Assembly (NCBI GenBank): GCA_947175655.1
Contig: CAMWNQ010000005.1
Span: forward strand, 1-24,813
From: an uncultured Clostridia bacterium
Lineage (GTDB): Bacteria; Bacillota; Clostridia; Oscillospirales; Ruminococcaceae
DNA length: 24,813 bases
Direction: 5' to 3'
Shown here: piece by piece, positions 16,759 through 24,112 of the stretch
Layout: the number at the start of each line of letters is the position of its first letter
How positions within the stretch are numbered: position 1 is the first letter of the stretch
Position numbers and translations under genes: made by a program
The notes under the pieces: generated by a model
What the model was told of the DNA's origin: nothing
What the model saw: the letters and a program-made list of their open reading frames with translations, nothing else
The model's database searches: none

Positions 16759-17686
16759 GGAAAATCAAGAAAATAAAGAATTATTTAAATCCAAAATAGG
16801 TGGTCAGGCACTTATTGAAGGCATTATGATGCTTGGAGTAAATACAGGTGCAATGGCTTGCCGTCTTCCTGATGGTTCAATTGATGTTGAAGTCTGGGAA
16901 GAAAAAAACGGAAAAAATGCTCCTTGGTATAAAAAAACTCCTTTTATAAGAGGAAGTTTCAATTTTGTAACCTCTATGATAAAAGGCTATAAATATCTTA
17001 TGAAATCAGCAGATAAACAGATGACCCCTGAAGAAAAAGAAGAAGAACTTACAAAGGGTGAAAATGCTATTGTAAGCATCATAATGACTGTCGGAATGAT
17101 TTTGGGCGTTGTTATTGCATTGGGATTATTTATGTTTCTGCCTAAATGGATAGTTGGATTTATAAAGCCTCTTACAGAATCAAGAATACTCCGTTCACTT
17201 GTTGAAGGACTTGTGAAAATAGTTATATTTGTCGCTTATATGGCTCTTACTGCCCTTATGAAAGATATAAGACGACAATATGAATACCACGGAGCAGAAC
17301 ACAAAACTATTGCCTGTCACGAAGCAAGACTTCCGCTTACAGTTGAAAATATTAAAAAACAAACCCGCTTTCATAAAAGATGTGGTACAAGTTTTATTTT
17401 TATAGTTTTAATTGTAAGTATTTTTGTAATGTGTTTTATACCTTTTACTGTTGTATGGCAGAGAGTTGTTGCAAGTATCGTATTGCTTCCAGTAGTGGTG
17501 GGAATATCATATGAATGTATAAGACTTGCCGGAAATCACGATAACTTATTTACAAGAATACTTTCTGCTCCAGGGCTTGCAATGCAGAGAATAACAACAC
17601 GTGAACCTGATGATTCACAGATAGAAGTAGCAATAGCCGCCCTTAAACCTTGTATACCAAAAAATCTTGAAGAAGATGTATGGTGA
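16751..17686 (+). CDS. DUF1385 family membrane protein
   Basis: 311 residues, COG3872 type. It starts with the family signature IGGQALIEGIMMLG (16-29), then four hydrophobic segments at about 106-130, 150-170, 211-233 and 236-257. Between them lie the conserved polar motifs YHGAEHKTIACHEA (179-192) and RFHKRCGTSF (206-215); the His, Glu and Cys residues have led to its description as a predicted metal-dependent enzyme. No reaction is established. The start overlaps the end of the kinase gene (ATG within the last 8 bases). It is followed by prmC, and DUF1385-prmC adjacency is common in clostridia, usually with rpmE and prfA, which are absent here. Confidence 0.9.
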   Translation: MSKENQENKELFKSKIGGQALIEGIMMLGVNTGAMACRLPDGSIDVEVWEEKNGKNAPWYKKTPFIRGSFNFVTSMIKGYKYLMKSADKQMTPEEKEEELTKGENAIVSIIMTVGMILGVVIALGLFMFLPKWIVGFIKPLTESRILRSLVEGLVKIVIFVAYMALTALMKDIRRQYEYHGAEHKTIACHEARLPLTVENIKKQTRFHKRCGTSFIFIVLIVSIFVMCFIPFTVVWQRVVASIVLLPVVVGISYECIRLAGNHDNLFTRILSAPGLAMQRITTREPDDSQIEVAIAALKPCIPKNLEEDVW

Positions 17687-17693
17687 TAAAAAT

Positions 17694-18566
17694 ATGATAA
17701 CGGTCGGAGAAATCTATAACAATACAAAACTTTTATTAAAAAATATCAGTACAGATTACTCCTTTGAAGCAAAATGCATTCTTGAAAAAGCTTTTGATTC
17801 AGAACTTCCAAGAATTCTTATGAACAGAAATTCAGAAGTACAGGATAATATACTTGAAGATATACATAATATGACCGAAAAACGTAAAACAGGCTATCCC
17901 TTGCAATATATTCTGGGAGAATGGGAATTCTATGGCTATCCATTTAAAATCGGTGAGGGAGTTTTAATACCACGTCAGGATACCGAAACACTTGTTGATT
18001 ATGTATTGTCATATCTGAAAGAATCTGAAAAAATAAAAAATCCTAGGATAATGGATTTATGCAGTGGTTCAGGCTGTATTGCAGTGTCATTAAAAAAAGA
18101 ATTTCCCGATGCAGAAATATATGCTCTGGAGAATTCAGATGATGCACTGAAATATCTTGAATGTAATGCAAAATTGAATAATGCCAATATACATATCATA
18201 AAAGCAGATGTCCTTAATGAAAAATATATAGAAAGCTTTTGTGATAAAAAGATAGATATAATCGTTTCAAATCCCCCATATCTCACTAAAAATGATATGA
18301 AAAACTTACAGAAAGAAGTAAGCTTTGAACCTTCATATGCCCTTTATGGTGGTACTGATGACGGATTATACTACTACAGAAAAATAACTGAAATCTGGAA
18401 AAGTGTTCTTGCTCCGGAAGGAATAATAGTATATGAAATCGGAATCAATCAGCATAATGATGTTTCAGAAATACTAAAGTTAAATAATTTTAATAATATA
18501 ATATTTTCAAAAGATACTGCCGAAATAATTCGTGTGGTATCAGGTAAAAAACAGGAGGTTTTTTAA
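17694..18566 (+). CDS. prmC: Peptide chain release factor N5-glutamine methyltransferase
   Basis: Methylates the Gln of the GGQ motif in release factors RF1 and RF2 with S-adenosylmethionine. From ATG at 17694 it has 290 residues, close to the family norm. The N-terminal helical domain is followed by GEWEFYG and LIPRQDTE (91-98), the SAM-binding loop DLCSGSGCIA (121-130) and the catalytic NPPY at 193-196. The start is chosen because GGTGAT at 17681-17686 is at SD distance and the product then begins MITVGEI; an ATG at 17667 would overlap DUF1385 by 20 bases. prfA is not next to it, unlike in many genomes. The recA start follows its stop with no gap. Confidence 0.95.
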   Translation: MITVGEIYNNTKLLLKNISTDYSFEAKCILEKAFDSELPRILMNRNSEVQDNILEDIHNMTEKRKTGYPLQYILGEWEFYGYPFKIGEGVLIPRQDTETLVDYVLSYLKESEKIKNPRIMDLCSGSGCIAVSLKKEFPDAEIYALENSDDALKYLECNAKLNNANIHIIKADVLNEKYIESFCDKKIDIIVSNPPYLTKNDMKNLQKEVSFEPSYALYGGTDDGLYYYRKITEIWKSVLAPEGIIVYEIGINQHNDVSEILKLNNFNNIIFSKDTAEIIRVVSGKKQEVF

Positions 18567-19742
18567 ATGGCAAAAAAAGAACTTGTAACTAAAAAAGCCG
18601 TAATAAGGGTTAATGCTGAAGACAAAAGAGATGCCCTTAAAGCAGCAGTATTACAGATTGAAAAAAAATATGGTGCAGGTGCTATAATGCGACTCGGACA
18701 GAATCAGGCACTTAATGTTGATGCTATTCCTACTGGTTCAATGACTCTAGACCTTGCTCTTGGCATAGGTGGAGTTCCCAGAGGACGTATTGTTGAAATA
18801 TATGGCCCTGAAAGTTCCGGTAAAACAACAGTGTCACTCCATATTATAGCAGAAGCTCAGAAAATGGGCGGTGAAGTTGCTTTTATTGATGTCGAACACG
18901 CTCTTGACCCTAATTATGCGTCTGCTCTTGGAGTTAATATTGAAAATCTCTATGTATCACAGCCTGATAGCGGTGAACAAGCTCTTGAAATTGCAGAAGC
19001 TCTTGTACGTTCAGGTGCAATTGATGTTATTGTTCTCGACTCTGTTGCTGCAATGACTACCAGAGCAGAAATAGATGGTGATATGGGTGATAATCATGTA
19101 GGACAGCTTGCACGTCTTATGTCACAAGCAATGAGAAAGCTTACATCTGCTATTTCAAAATCAAACTGCGTTGCAATATTTATAAATCAGATTCGTGAAA
19201 AGATAGGAGTTATGTATGGAAATCCGGAAACTACACCGGGCGGACGTGCATTGAAATTCTATGCTTCAGTAAGAATTGAAGTAAGAAAAGGAGAAGCTAT
19301 CAAAAACGGTACTGAAATTATCGGAAATAGAACAAAATGTAAAGTTGTAAAAAATAAAGTCGCACCTCCTTTTAAAGAATGCGAATTTGATGTTATGTAT
19401 GGTCAGGGAATTTCAAGAGACGGAGAAGTTCTTGACCTTGCCGTTGATTTGGATATTATTAAGAAAAGTGGTTCTTGGTTCAGCTATGAAGGACGTAAAC
19501 TTGGTCAGGGACGTGACAAAATAAAGGAAATTCTCAATAACGAACCTGAATTTATGAAAGAAGTCGAAGAACAGATTTTAAGGAAAAAAGAAGAAATTTT
19601 AAATGCAAAAAAAATAAAGAAGGATTCACGCCTTGAAGAATCTGCAAAAGCAAGTGAACTTCCTGCAAACAGAGAAATGCCTAATGATGATATAATTATT
19701 GAGTCAGATGAAAACTTTGATGAATTTAATCCAACTGAATAA
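18567..19742 (+). CDS. recA: Recombinase A
   Basis: ATP-dependent strand-exchange protein and LexA co-protease. It has 391 residues, with Walker A GPESSGKTT at 80-88, Walker B near VIVLDSVAAM, the L2-region MYGNPETTPGGRALKF, and an acidic C-terminal tail (SDENFDEFNPTE) that is longer than in E. coli. A strong SD (GGAGG, 18553-18557) sits inside the end of prmC, and the ATG directly follows the prmC stop. No SOS (LexA) box is obvious immediately upstream, though a distant operon promoter could carry it. recX follows 2 bases later. Confidence 0.99.
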   Translation: MAKKELVTKKAVIRVNAEDKRDALKAAVLQIEKKYGAGAIMRLGQNQALNVDAIPTGSMTLDLALGIGGVPRGRIVEIYGPESSGKTTVSLHIIAEAQKMGGEVAFIDVEHALDPNYASALGVNIENLYVSQPDSGEQALEIAEALVRSGAIDVIVLDSVAAMTTRAEIDGDMGDNHVGQLARLMSQAMRKLTSAISKSNCVAIFINQIREKIGVMYGNPETTPGGRALKFYASVRIEVRKGEAIKNGTEIIGNRTKCKVVKNKVAPPFKECEFDVMYGQGISRDGEVLDLAVDLDIIKKSGSWFSYEGRKLGQGRDKIKEILNNEPEFMKEVEEQILRKKEEILNAKKIKKDSRLEESAKASELPANREMPNDDIIIESDENFDEFNPTE

Positions 19743-19744
19743 TT

Positions 19745-20380
19745 ATGAAAATAACATCTATAAAAAAATATAAAGGGTCATCCTACGAAGTAATAACAGA
19801 TGATGAAAGAACAATGTATATCCATATAGATATTATACATGACTTCGGGCTTAATATCGGTTCTGAAATTGATGAAAATGAACTGGATGAAATTATATAC
19901 TCTTCAAATAAAAGAAAGGCATATCAATATTCCCTTTATCTTCTTGATTACAGGGATTATTCATACAGAGAACTTTTTAAAAAACTTGAAAACACTTATA
20001 AAAATGAAGATTTATGTTTTGAAGTTATGAATAAGCTTGTAAATCTGGGAATGATTAATGACAGAAGATACGCTGAAAATCTTGCAAGAAAATATATTGA
20101 AGTAAAAAAATTCGGGATCCAGCGTGCCAAGCGTGAAATGTACAATAAGGGAATAATGAGTGATACCGCCGATAAAGCACTTGAACCTTATCTCAATTAT
20201 ACAGAAGAAAATATCATTGAACTTCTTAATAAGAAATATGCCAGATATCTTTCAGACCCTGATGACAGAAAAAATATTGAAAAGGCAAAAAATTCCCTTG
20301 TACGTATGGGATATAAATTTGATGAAATCAATAATGCTGTAAATATTTACTTTGAAAATCTTGAAGATACTGAAAATTAA
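19745..20380 (+). CDS. recX: RecX regulatory protein
   Basis: 211 residues. The three-helix repeats typical of RecX are visible, including SLYLLDYRDYSYRELFKKLE (one repeat), LVNLGMINDRRYAENLARKY (second) and a third containing RMGYKFDEINNA. RecX binds the RecA filament and usually limits its growth. It starts 2 bases after the recA stop with no SD, consistent with translational coupling and low expression relative to recA. The N-terminal ~70 residues (TSIKKYKGSSYEVITDD) are the beta-rich extension common in Firmicutes. Confidence 0.92.
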   Translation: MKITSIKKYKGSSYEVITDDERTMYIHIDIIHDFGLNIGSEIDENELDEIIYSSNKRKAYQYSLYLLDYRDYSYRELFKKLENTYKNEDLCFEVMNKLVNLGMINDRRYAENLARKYIEVKKFGIQRAKREMYNKGIMSDTADKALEPYLNYTEENIIELLNKKYARYLSDPDDRKNIEKAKNSLVRMGYKFDEINNAVNIYFENLEDTEN

Positions 20381-20392
20381 TTTTAATTTAAA

Positions 20393-20423
20393 AATGCGGA
20401 TATAATAAAACAATATCCGCATT
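20393..20423. promoter_or_regulatory. Perfect hairpin in the recX-rimO gap, with a TATAAT inside
   Basis: Perfect 11-bp arms (AATGCGGATAT at 20393-20403 and ATATCCGCATT at 20413-20423) enclose a 9-base loop. On the plus strand the stem is followed by GAAAAAAGG and the rimO SD, so it is not a classical terminator for recX; the T-run (TTTTTAAATT) lies on the minus-strand side. TATAAT at 20401-20406 overlaps the left arm and could be a -10 box for rimO with a poor -35 (TTAATT, 20377-20382). Confidence 0.55.
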
Positions 20424-20446
20424 GAAAAAAGGAAAGGAAGTATAAA

Positions 20447-21775
20447 ATGCCTGTTAAAGTTGGACTGGTTTCACTTGGCTGTTCAAAAAACCTTGTTGAT
20501 TCTGAAAGAATGCTATATAAACTCCGTAAAAACGGATATGAACTCGTTACAGAACCTGGACTTGCTGATGTTGCAGTAGTAAATACCTGTGGATTTATTC
20601 AGTCAGCAAAAGAAGAGGCTATAGAAACTATAATAGAACTTGGAAAATTAAAAAATGATGGCACTCTTAAAAAAATTATAGTAACTGGCTGTCTTTCTGA
20701 AAGATACCGTGAAGAAACTGCTGAACTCTTTCCAGAAGCTGATGCTGTTATAGGCATTGGTGATAATAAGGATATTGTTGATATTCTTGATGCTGTTCTC
20801 AAAAATGAAAAGATAGTAAAATTTTCACCAAAATGCAATGCTGAGATAACAGGTAAAAGAATTATATCAACTCTGCCGTTTTTTGCATATCTTAAAATAG
20901 CAGAAGGTTGTAGTAATTACTGTACATACTGTGCAATCCCACAGATAAGAGGAAAATTTAGAAGTGTACCTATGGAAGATGTTCTTTCTGAAGCAAAATG
21001 GCTTGCTGAAAACGGTGTTACTGAAATCACTGTAATAGCACAGGATTCAACAAGATACGGTGAAGATTTATATGGAGAATCAAAACTTCCTGAACTTCTT
21101 AGAAAACTCGCTGAAATTGACGATATTAAGTGGATAAGAGTTCTTTACTGTTATCCGGAACGCATAACTGATGAATTACTGGATACAATAGCCAATGAAG
21201 ATAAAATTGTAAAATATTTGGATATTCCTATACAGCACTGCAATGCTGAGATACTCAAAAATATGAACCGTCACGGAAGCTATGAGGAATTAAAAAATCT
21301 GATGACAAAAATCAGAAATAAAATTCCTGATATTACTTTGAGAACTACTTTAATAACTGGATTCCCTAATGAATCAGAAGAACAATTCAATGAACTTGCC
21401 GAATTCGTTCAGGAAATAAAGTTTGACCGTCTTGGCTGTTTTCCATATTCTCAGGAAGAAGGCACTAAGGCTGCCGAATTCAACAATCAGATTGAAGAAG
21501 AAGTTAAAATACACAGAGCAGAAATTATAATGGAACAGCAAATGCTTATAAGCGCAGAAAGAAATCAAAATCTTCTCGGAAAATCCATGGAAGCAGTAGT
21601 TGAAGGCTTTGATAAATATGCTGAATGCTACTTCGGACGTACAAAGGCTGATGCTCCGGATATTGATGGGAAAGTATTCTTTATGTCAGAAAAACGTCTT
21701 AATATAGGCGATTATGTCCAGATTGAAATTATTGATACTCTTGATTATGACCTGATTGGAGAGGTGAAAATGTAA
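20447..21775 (+). CDS. rimO: Ribosomal protein S12 methylthiotransferase
   Basis: Adds a methylthio group to the conserved Asp of ribosomal protein S12. It has 442 residues in three domains: N-terminal MTTase with Cys at 12 (SLGCSKN), 48 (NTCGF) and 82 (TGCLSERY) binding one 4Fe-4S cluster; radical-SAM core with CSNYCTYC (C155, C159, C162) binding the second; and a C-terminal TRAM domain (about 375-442). GCSKNLVDSE marks RimO rather than the tRNA enzyme MiaB. The SD (GGAAAGGAAG, 20431-20440) is strong. pgsA overlaps its stop by one base, so both are co-transcribed. Confidence 0.97.
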   Translation: MPVKVGLVSLGCSKNLVDSERMLYKLRKNGYELVTEPGLADVAVVNTCGFIQSAKEEAIETIIELGKLKNDGTLKKIIVTGCLSERYREETAELFPEADAVIGIGDNKDIVDILDAVLKNEKIVKFSPKCNAEITGKRIISTLPFFAYLKIAEGCSNYCTYCAIPQIRGKFRSVPMEDVLSEAKWLAENGVTEITVIAQDSTRYGEDLYGESKLPELLRKLAEIDDIKWIRVLYCYPERITDELLDTIANEDKIVKYLDIPIQHCNAEILKNMNRHGSYEELKNLMTKIRNKIPDITLRTTLITGFPNESEEQFNELAEFVQEIKFDRLGCFPYSQEEGTKAAEFNNQIEEEVKIHRAEIIMEQQMLISAERNQNLLGKSMEAVVEGFDKYAECYFGRTKADAPDIDGKVFFMSEKRLNIGDYVQIEIIDTLDYDLIGEVKM

Positions 21776-22365
21776 TGAATCTTGCAAACAAGCTTACATT
21801 AATGAGAGTTATTCTTGTAGTGTTCTTTTTGTTTTTTATATATATTGATATACCATATCATTTTTTATTTGCCCTTATAGTATTTGCAGGAGCATCAATA
21901 ACAGATGCTCTTGATGGACATATTGCAAGAAAAAATAACCTTATAACAAATTTCGGAAAATTTCTTGACCCTCTCGCAGACAAGGTACTTGTAATGGCTG
22001 CCCTTGCTGTATTTGTAGAAATCGATGAAGTAAGTATGAGTGCTATACCTCTCATTATAATAATATCAAGGGAATTTATGGTATCTGGATTAAGGCTTTT
22101 TGCAGCAAACAGTGGTGTTGTTGCAGCAGCAGGAATGTGGGGAAAACTGAAAACTGCATTTACTATGATAACTATTATTGGTATTCTTGCGTGGCTTGTA
22201 TTTGTATATGATTTCAGCGGATTTAATTTGAACTTAGGAGATAATTTTTATAATATCTCAGAAATATGTATATCTTCAATGATATGGATTTCAACTCTTC
22301 TTACTATCATTTCAGGTGTTTTATATCTTAAATCATACTGGCATTTTATTGATGTTGACAAGTAA
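21775..22365 (+). CDS. pgsA: CDP-diacylglycerol-glycerol-3-phosphate 3-phosphatidyltransferase
   Basis: Makes phosphatidylglycerophosphate from CDP-diacylglycerol and glycerol-3-phosphate in the membrane. The 196-residue protein has about five to six hydrophobic segments and a complete CDP-alcohol phosphotransferase motif: D44-x2-D47-G48-x2-A51-R52-x8-G61-x3-D65-x3-D69. The start NLANKLTLMRV is typical of PgsA and supports the PgsA call over other CDP-alcohol enzymes. It overlaps rimO by one base (TAATG). rimO-pgsA adjacency is common in Firmicutes. Confidence 0.95.
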   Translation: MNLANKLTLMRVILVVFFLFFIYIDIPYHFLFALIVFAGASITDALDGHIARKNNLITNFGKFLDPLADKVLVMAALAVFVEIDEVSMSAIPLIIIISREFMVSGLRLFAANSGVVAAAGMWGKLKTAFTMITIIGILAWLVFVYDFSGFNLNLGDNFYNISEICISSMIWISTLLTIISGVLYLKSYWHFIDVDK

Positions 22366-22388
22366 TATCAAACAAGGAGCTGAAAAAT

Positions 22389-22778
22389 TTGGAGTTATGT
22401 AATGGACAGATTAAATATCTTATAGCAATCCATCAGCTACAAGATACCGGAGAAAAAGTAAAATGTGTGACAATTGCAAATTATCTTAAAGTTTCACGTC
22501 CAAGCGTGAGCAAAACTTTAAGATGTCTGGCAGATTCCGGACTTGTATATAAAAATTTCTGTAATAGCGTTGAATTTACTGAAGAAGGCAAAAAAGTTGT
22601 AGAAGAACTTATGAAAAACTACAATGAAATTTATATATTCTTTAATCAGTTTCTTAAACTTGAAAGTGAACTTGCAAAGGAACACTCAGTAAAGTTTATA
22701 ACCAGTTTCCCTCAGAATACATGTGACAAGCTTTCTTCTTTAATAATATCATCACTGAAGAAAAAATCAAAAAAATAA
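22389..22778 (+). CDS. Small winged-helix regulator, DtxR/MntR-like
   Basis: 129 residues. The wHTH is clear: VTIANYLKVSRPSVSKTLRC, then LADSGLVYKN and a wing with VEFTEEGKKVVEEL. The following helix and the LESELAKEHS...TCDKLSS segment resemble the dimerisation domain of DtxR/MntR proteins. By hand alignment to MntR, the positions of metal ligands D8, E11, H77, E99/E102 and H103 are not conserved (L3, G6 and Tyr at the His77 position, for example), so metal sensing is doubtful. The start is TTG at 22389 with SD AAGGAGCTG upstream; it lies 23 bases after pgsA and is probably the last gene of that operon. MarR-type is the main alternative. Confidence 0.75.
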   Translation: MELCNGQIKYLIAIHQLQDTGEKVKCVTIANYLKVSRPSVSKTLRCLADSGLVYKNFCNSVEFTEEGKKVVEELMKNYNEIYIFFNQFLKLESELAKEHSVKFITSFPQNTCDKLSSLIISSLKKKSKK

Positions 22779-22789
22779 CTTATAATGTA

Positions 22790-22818
22790 TTGACTTTTAA
22801 ATTTTTTTATGATATAAT
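22790..22818 (+). promoter_or_regulatory. Promoter of tRNA-Pro
   Basis: TTGACT (22790-22795) and TATAAT (22813-22818) are 17 bases apart, placing the start point a few bases before the tRNA 5' end. There is no terminator after the preceding regulator gene, so some read-through is possible. Confidence 0.85.
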
Positions 22819-22830
22819 AATTAAAGTTGG

Positions 22831-22907
22831 CGAGGCGTGGCTCAGTTTGGTAGAGTGCTGCGTTCGGGACGCAGAGGCCGCAGGTTCGAATCCTGTCGCC
22901 TCGACCA
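22831..22907 (+). tRNA. tRNA-Pro, anticodon CGG
   Basis: A 77-nt cloverleaf with encoded CCA. The acceptor arms CGAGGCG/CGCCTCG pair fully, with A73 then CCA. The D stem is GCTC/GAGT, the anticodon stem CTGCG/CGCAG with loop TTCGGGA, so the anticodon is CGG (reads CCG). The variable loop is AGGCC, and the T stem GCAGG/CCTGT encloses TTCGAAT. In an AT-rich genome CCG is a minor codon, so this is likely an accessory to a UGG tRNA elsewhere. Confidence 0.97.
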
Positions 22908-22927
22908 ATTTTATTAATGTTTATTGC

Positions 22928-22953
22928 CTGATTTCTCTGAAATCAGTTTTTTT
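22928..22953 (+). terminator. Intrinsic terminator of tRNA-Pro
   Basis: An 8-bp stem CTGATTTC/GAAATCAG (22928-22935, 22939-22946) with loop TCT is followed by seven T (22947-22953), 20 bases after the tRNA. Confidence 0.88.
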
Positions 22954-22973
22954 ATGTCCACACATAAATTTAA

Positions 22974-22993
22974 GGGCGGTTTTGTTACCGCCC
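22974..22993 (-). terminator. Hairpin ending the minus-strand lipoprotein unit
   Basis: Perfect 7-bp GC-rich arms GGGCGGT/ACCGCCC (22974-22980, 22987-22993) with a 6-base loop lie 13 bases past the lipoprotein stop on the minus strand and are followed there by TTAAATTT. The T-tract is modest, so it is a moderately strong terminator candidate. Confidence 0.65.
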
Positions 22994-23005
22994 GAATAAT
23001 ATATA

Positions 23006-23347
23006 TTATCTTTCTCTTGTTGTTCCAGTACTATTGTCACCTGTAATACCGTCCATTATATCTTCTGCGGCATCACCAACACCATCAATTATATCTTCAC
23101 CTGCTGATTCCATACCATCAATAATACCATCACCATCATTATCGTGAGTATCTTTGATTCTATCGGTTACAGTTTCAGTAATTATTATATCATTGTCATT
23201 TGTATTATTAGTTGCTGGTATTTTTGATGTCGTTGTTCGTTCAGTAACCAGCGATGAATTACTGGAATTATCTCTATCATTTCCGCAACCTGTAAAAGCT
23301 GTGCAAATCAAAGCCATTGAAAAACTTAACGCAAAAAACTTTTTCAT
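23006..23347 (-). CDS. Small Asp-rich lipoprotein
   Basis: 113 residues. The lipoprotein signal MKKFFALSFS...AFTGC has C21 as the lipidated residue. Then comes a Ser/Thr/Asn-rich linker and an acidic C-terminal part, with DGDGIIDGMESAGEDIIDGV followed by GDAAEDIMDGITG. The (E/D)D-I-(I/M)-D-G unit recurs with about 11-residue spacing, giving a low-complexity amphipathic and possibly Ca-binding surface. I recognise no named family. SD AAAGGAAT precedes the start. It is the last gene of the minus-strand group after the YtaF/MntP-like gene (70-base gap). Expected location is the outer face of the membrane. Confidence 0.7.
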   Translation of the reverse strand: MKKFFALSFSMALICTAFTGCGNDRDNSSNSSLVTERTTTSKIPATNNTNDNDIIITETVTDRIKDTHDNDGDGIIDGMESAGEDIIDGVGDAAEDIMDGITGDNSTGTTRER

Positions 23348-23417
23348 TTTAATAAATTCCTTTCATATTTTATTGCGGAACTTATTCCACAATATAAAGT
23401 ATTATTTGCAGAAGTTT

Positions 23418-24035
23418 TCAGATTATTCCCATAATTGCCACGACTATAAGCATTATTCCGCCAAGCCACGAAAGTTCATATTTTGATGAAAAAATTTTCT
23501 TACCGGTAATACTTCCGAGATATATGGCAATAATATTTATAATCAATGTAAAAAGTGCTGTTCTGAGCGAATTTACTCCAAGAAATCCGGCATTTATACC
23601 TACTGCAACCGAATCAATTGAGAGTGCAATTGCAAGTGATATACTTTCCGTTATTGAAAGAACTTTTGAATAATCTGTATCTGCTGTTCTTTCGTCAAGA
23701 TAAAGTCTTACAGCTATTCCAAGACGGCTCATTTTTATACAAATATCTCCTCTTTCAGAAAGATTTTTTACAATCTTTCTAATCATACTTTTAAATATAG
23801 TGGCAGTTCCTATGGCAGTAAGAATTATACAGCCTATTATAGAACATATCTGAATAGGTATTATATTTTCCAAGAATCCTGCTAAAATCAGAGAAAAATA
23901 AAGTATACAAGAAGAAATAAAGCTTAAAATAAATCCAGATGAAAAAGGAATTTTTATCCCTGATGCATTATAATTCACTGCCATAAGATATGTATCAATA
24001 CAGACAGTAAGCGTTATAAGTATTTCACTCAACAT
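23418..24035 (-). CDS. YtaF/MntP-like membrane protein
   Basis: About 205 residues with six hydrophobic segments arranged as two similar halves, each beginning with an Asp-containing helix: VCIDTYLMAV (D14) and LSIDSVAVGIN (D141). A polar middle loop (about 83-130) includes LYLDERTADTDYS. This is the pattern of the MntP (manganese efflux) / YtaF (sporulation membrane protein) superfamily; the loop and the second-half GINAGFLGVN fit YtaF better. Transport of Mn2+ is not shown. The start at 24035 is chosen over one at 24056 because GGAGGA lies at proper distance; the longer form would put that SD inside the gene. A 13-bp hairpin abuts the SD. Confidence 0.82.
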   Translation of the reverse strand: MLSEILITLTVCIDTYLMAVNYNASGIKIPFSSGFILSFISSCILYFSLILAGFLENIIPIQICSIIGCIILTAIGTATIFKSMIRKIVKNLSERGDICIKMSRLGIAVRLYLDERTADTDYSKVLSITESISLAIALSIDSVAVGINAGFLGVNSLRTALFTLIINIIAIYLGSITGKKIFSSKYELSWLGGIMLIVVAIMGII

Positions 24036-24044
24036 AAAATTCCT

Positions 24045-24092
24045 CCGTTTCTGCATAAATTATATTAATATTATATGCAGAAACGGATTTTT
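24045..24092. promoter_or_regulatory. Perfect 13-bp hairpin touching the ytaF-like SD
   Basis: Arms CCGTTTCTGCATA (24045-24057) and TATGCAGAAACGG (24074-24086) are perfectly complementary, with a 16-base AT-only loop. In the minus-strand mRNA the second arm ends in CGG and runs into the GGAGGA SD of the YtaF/MntP-like gene, so part of the SD can be paired. On the plus strand the stem is followed by GATTTTTT, terminator-like, though no plus-strand gene lies upstream. Confidence 0.6.
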
Positions 24093-24112
24093 TGGCATCA
24101 ATTAATTTTTTA

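Noticed and set aside
22790..22999. 69-residue ORF across the tRNA
   Set aside because: It translates through tRNA-Pro and its terminator; the tRNA explains the sequence.
23373..23392. Hairpin before the small lipoprotein as a terminator of the YtaF-like gene
   Set aside because: 8-bp stem with a G-U pair but no T-run after it on the minus strand; too weak to call.
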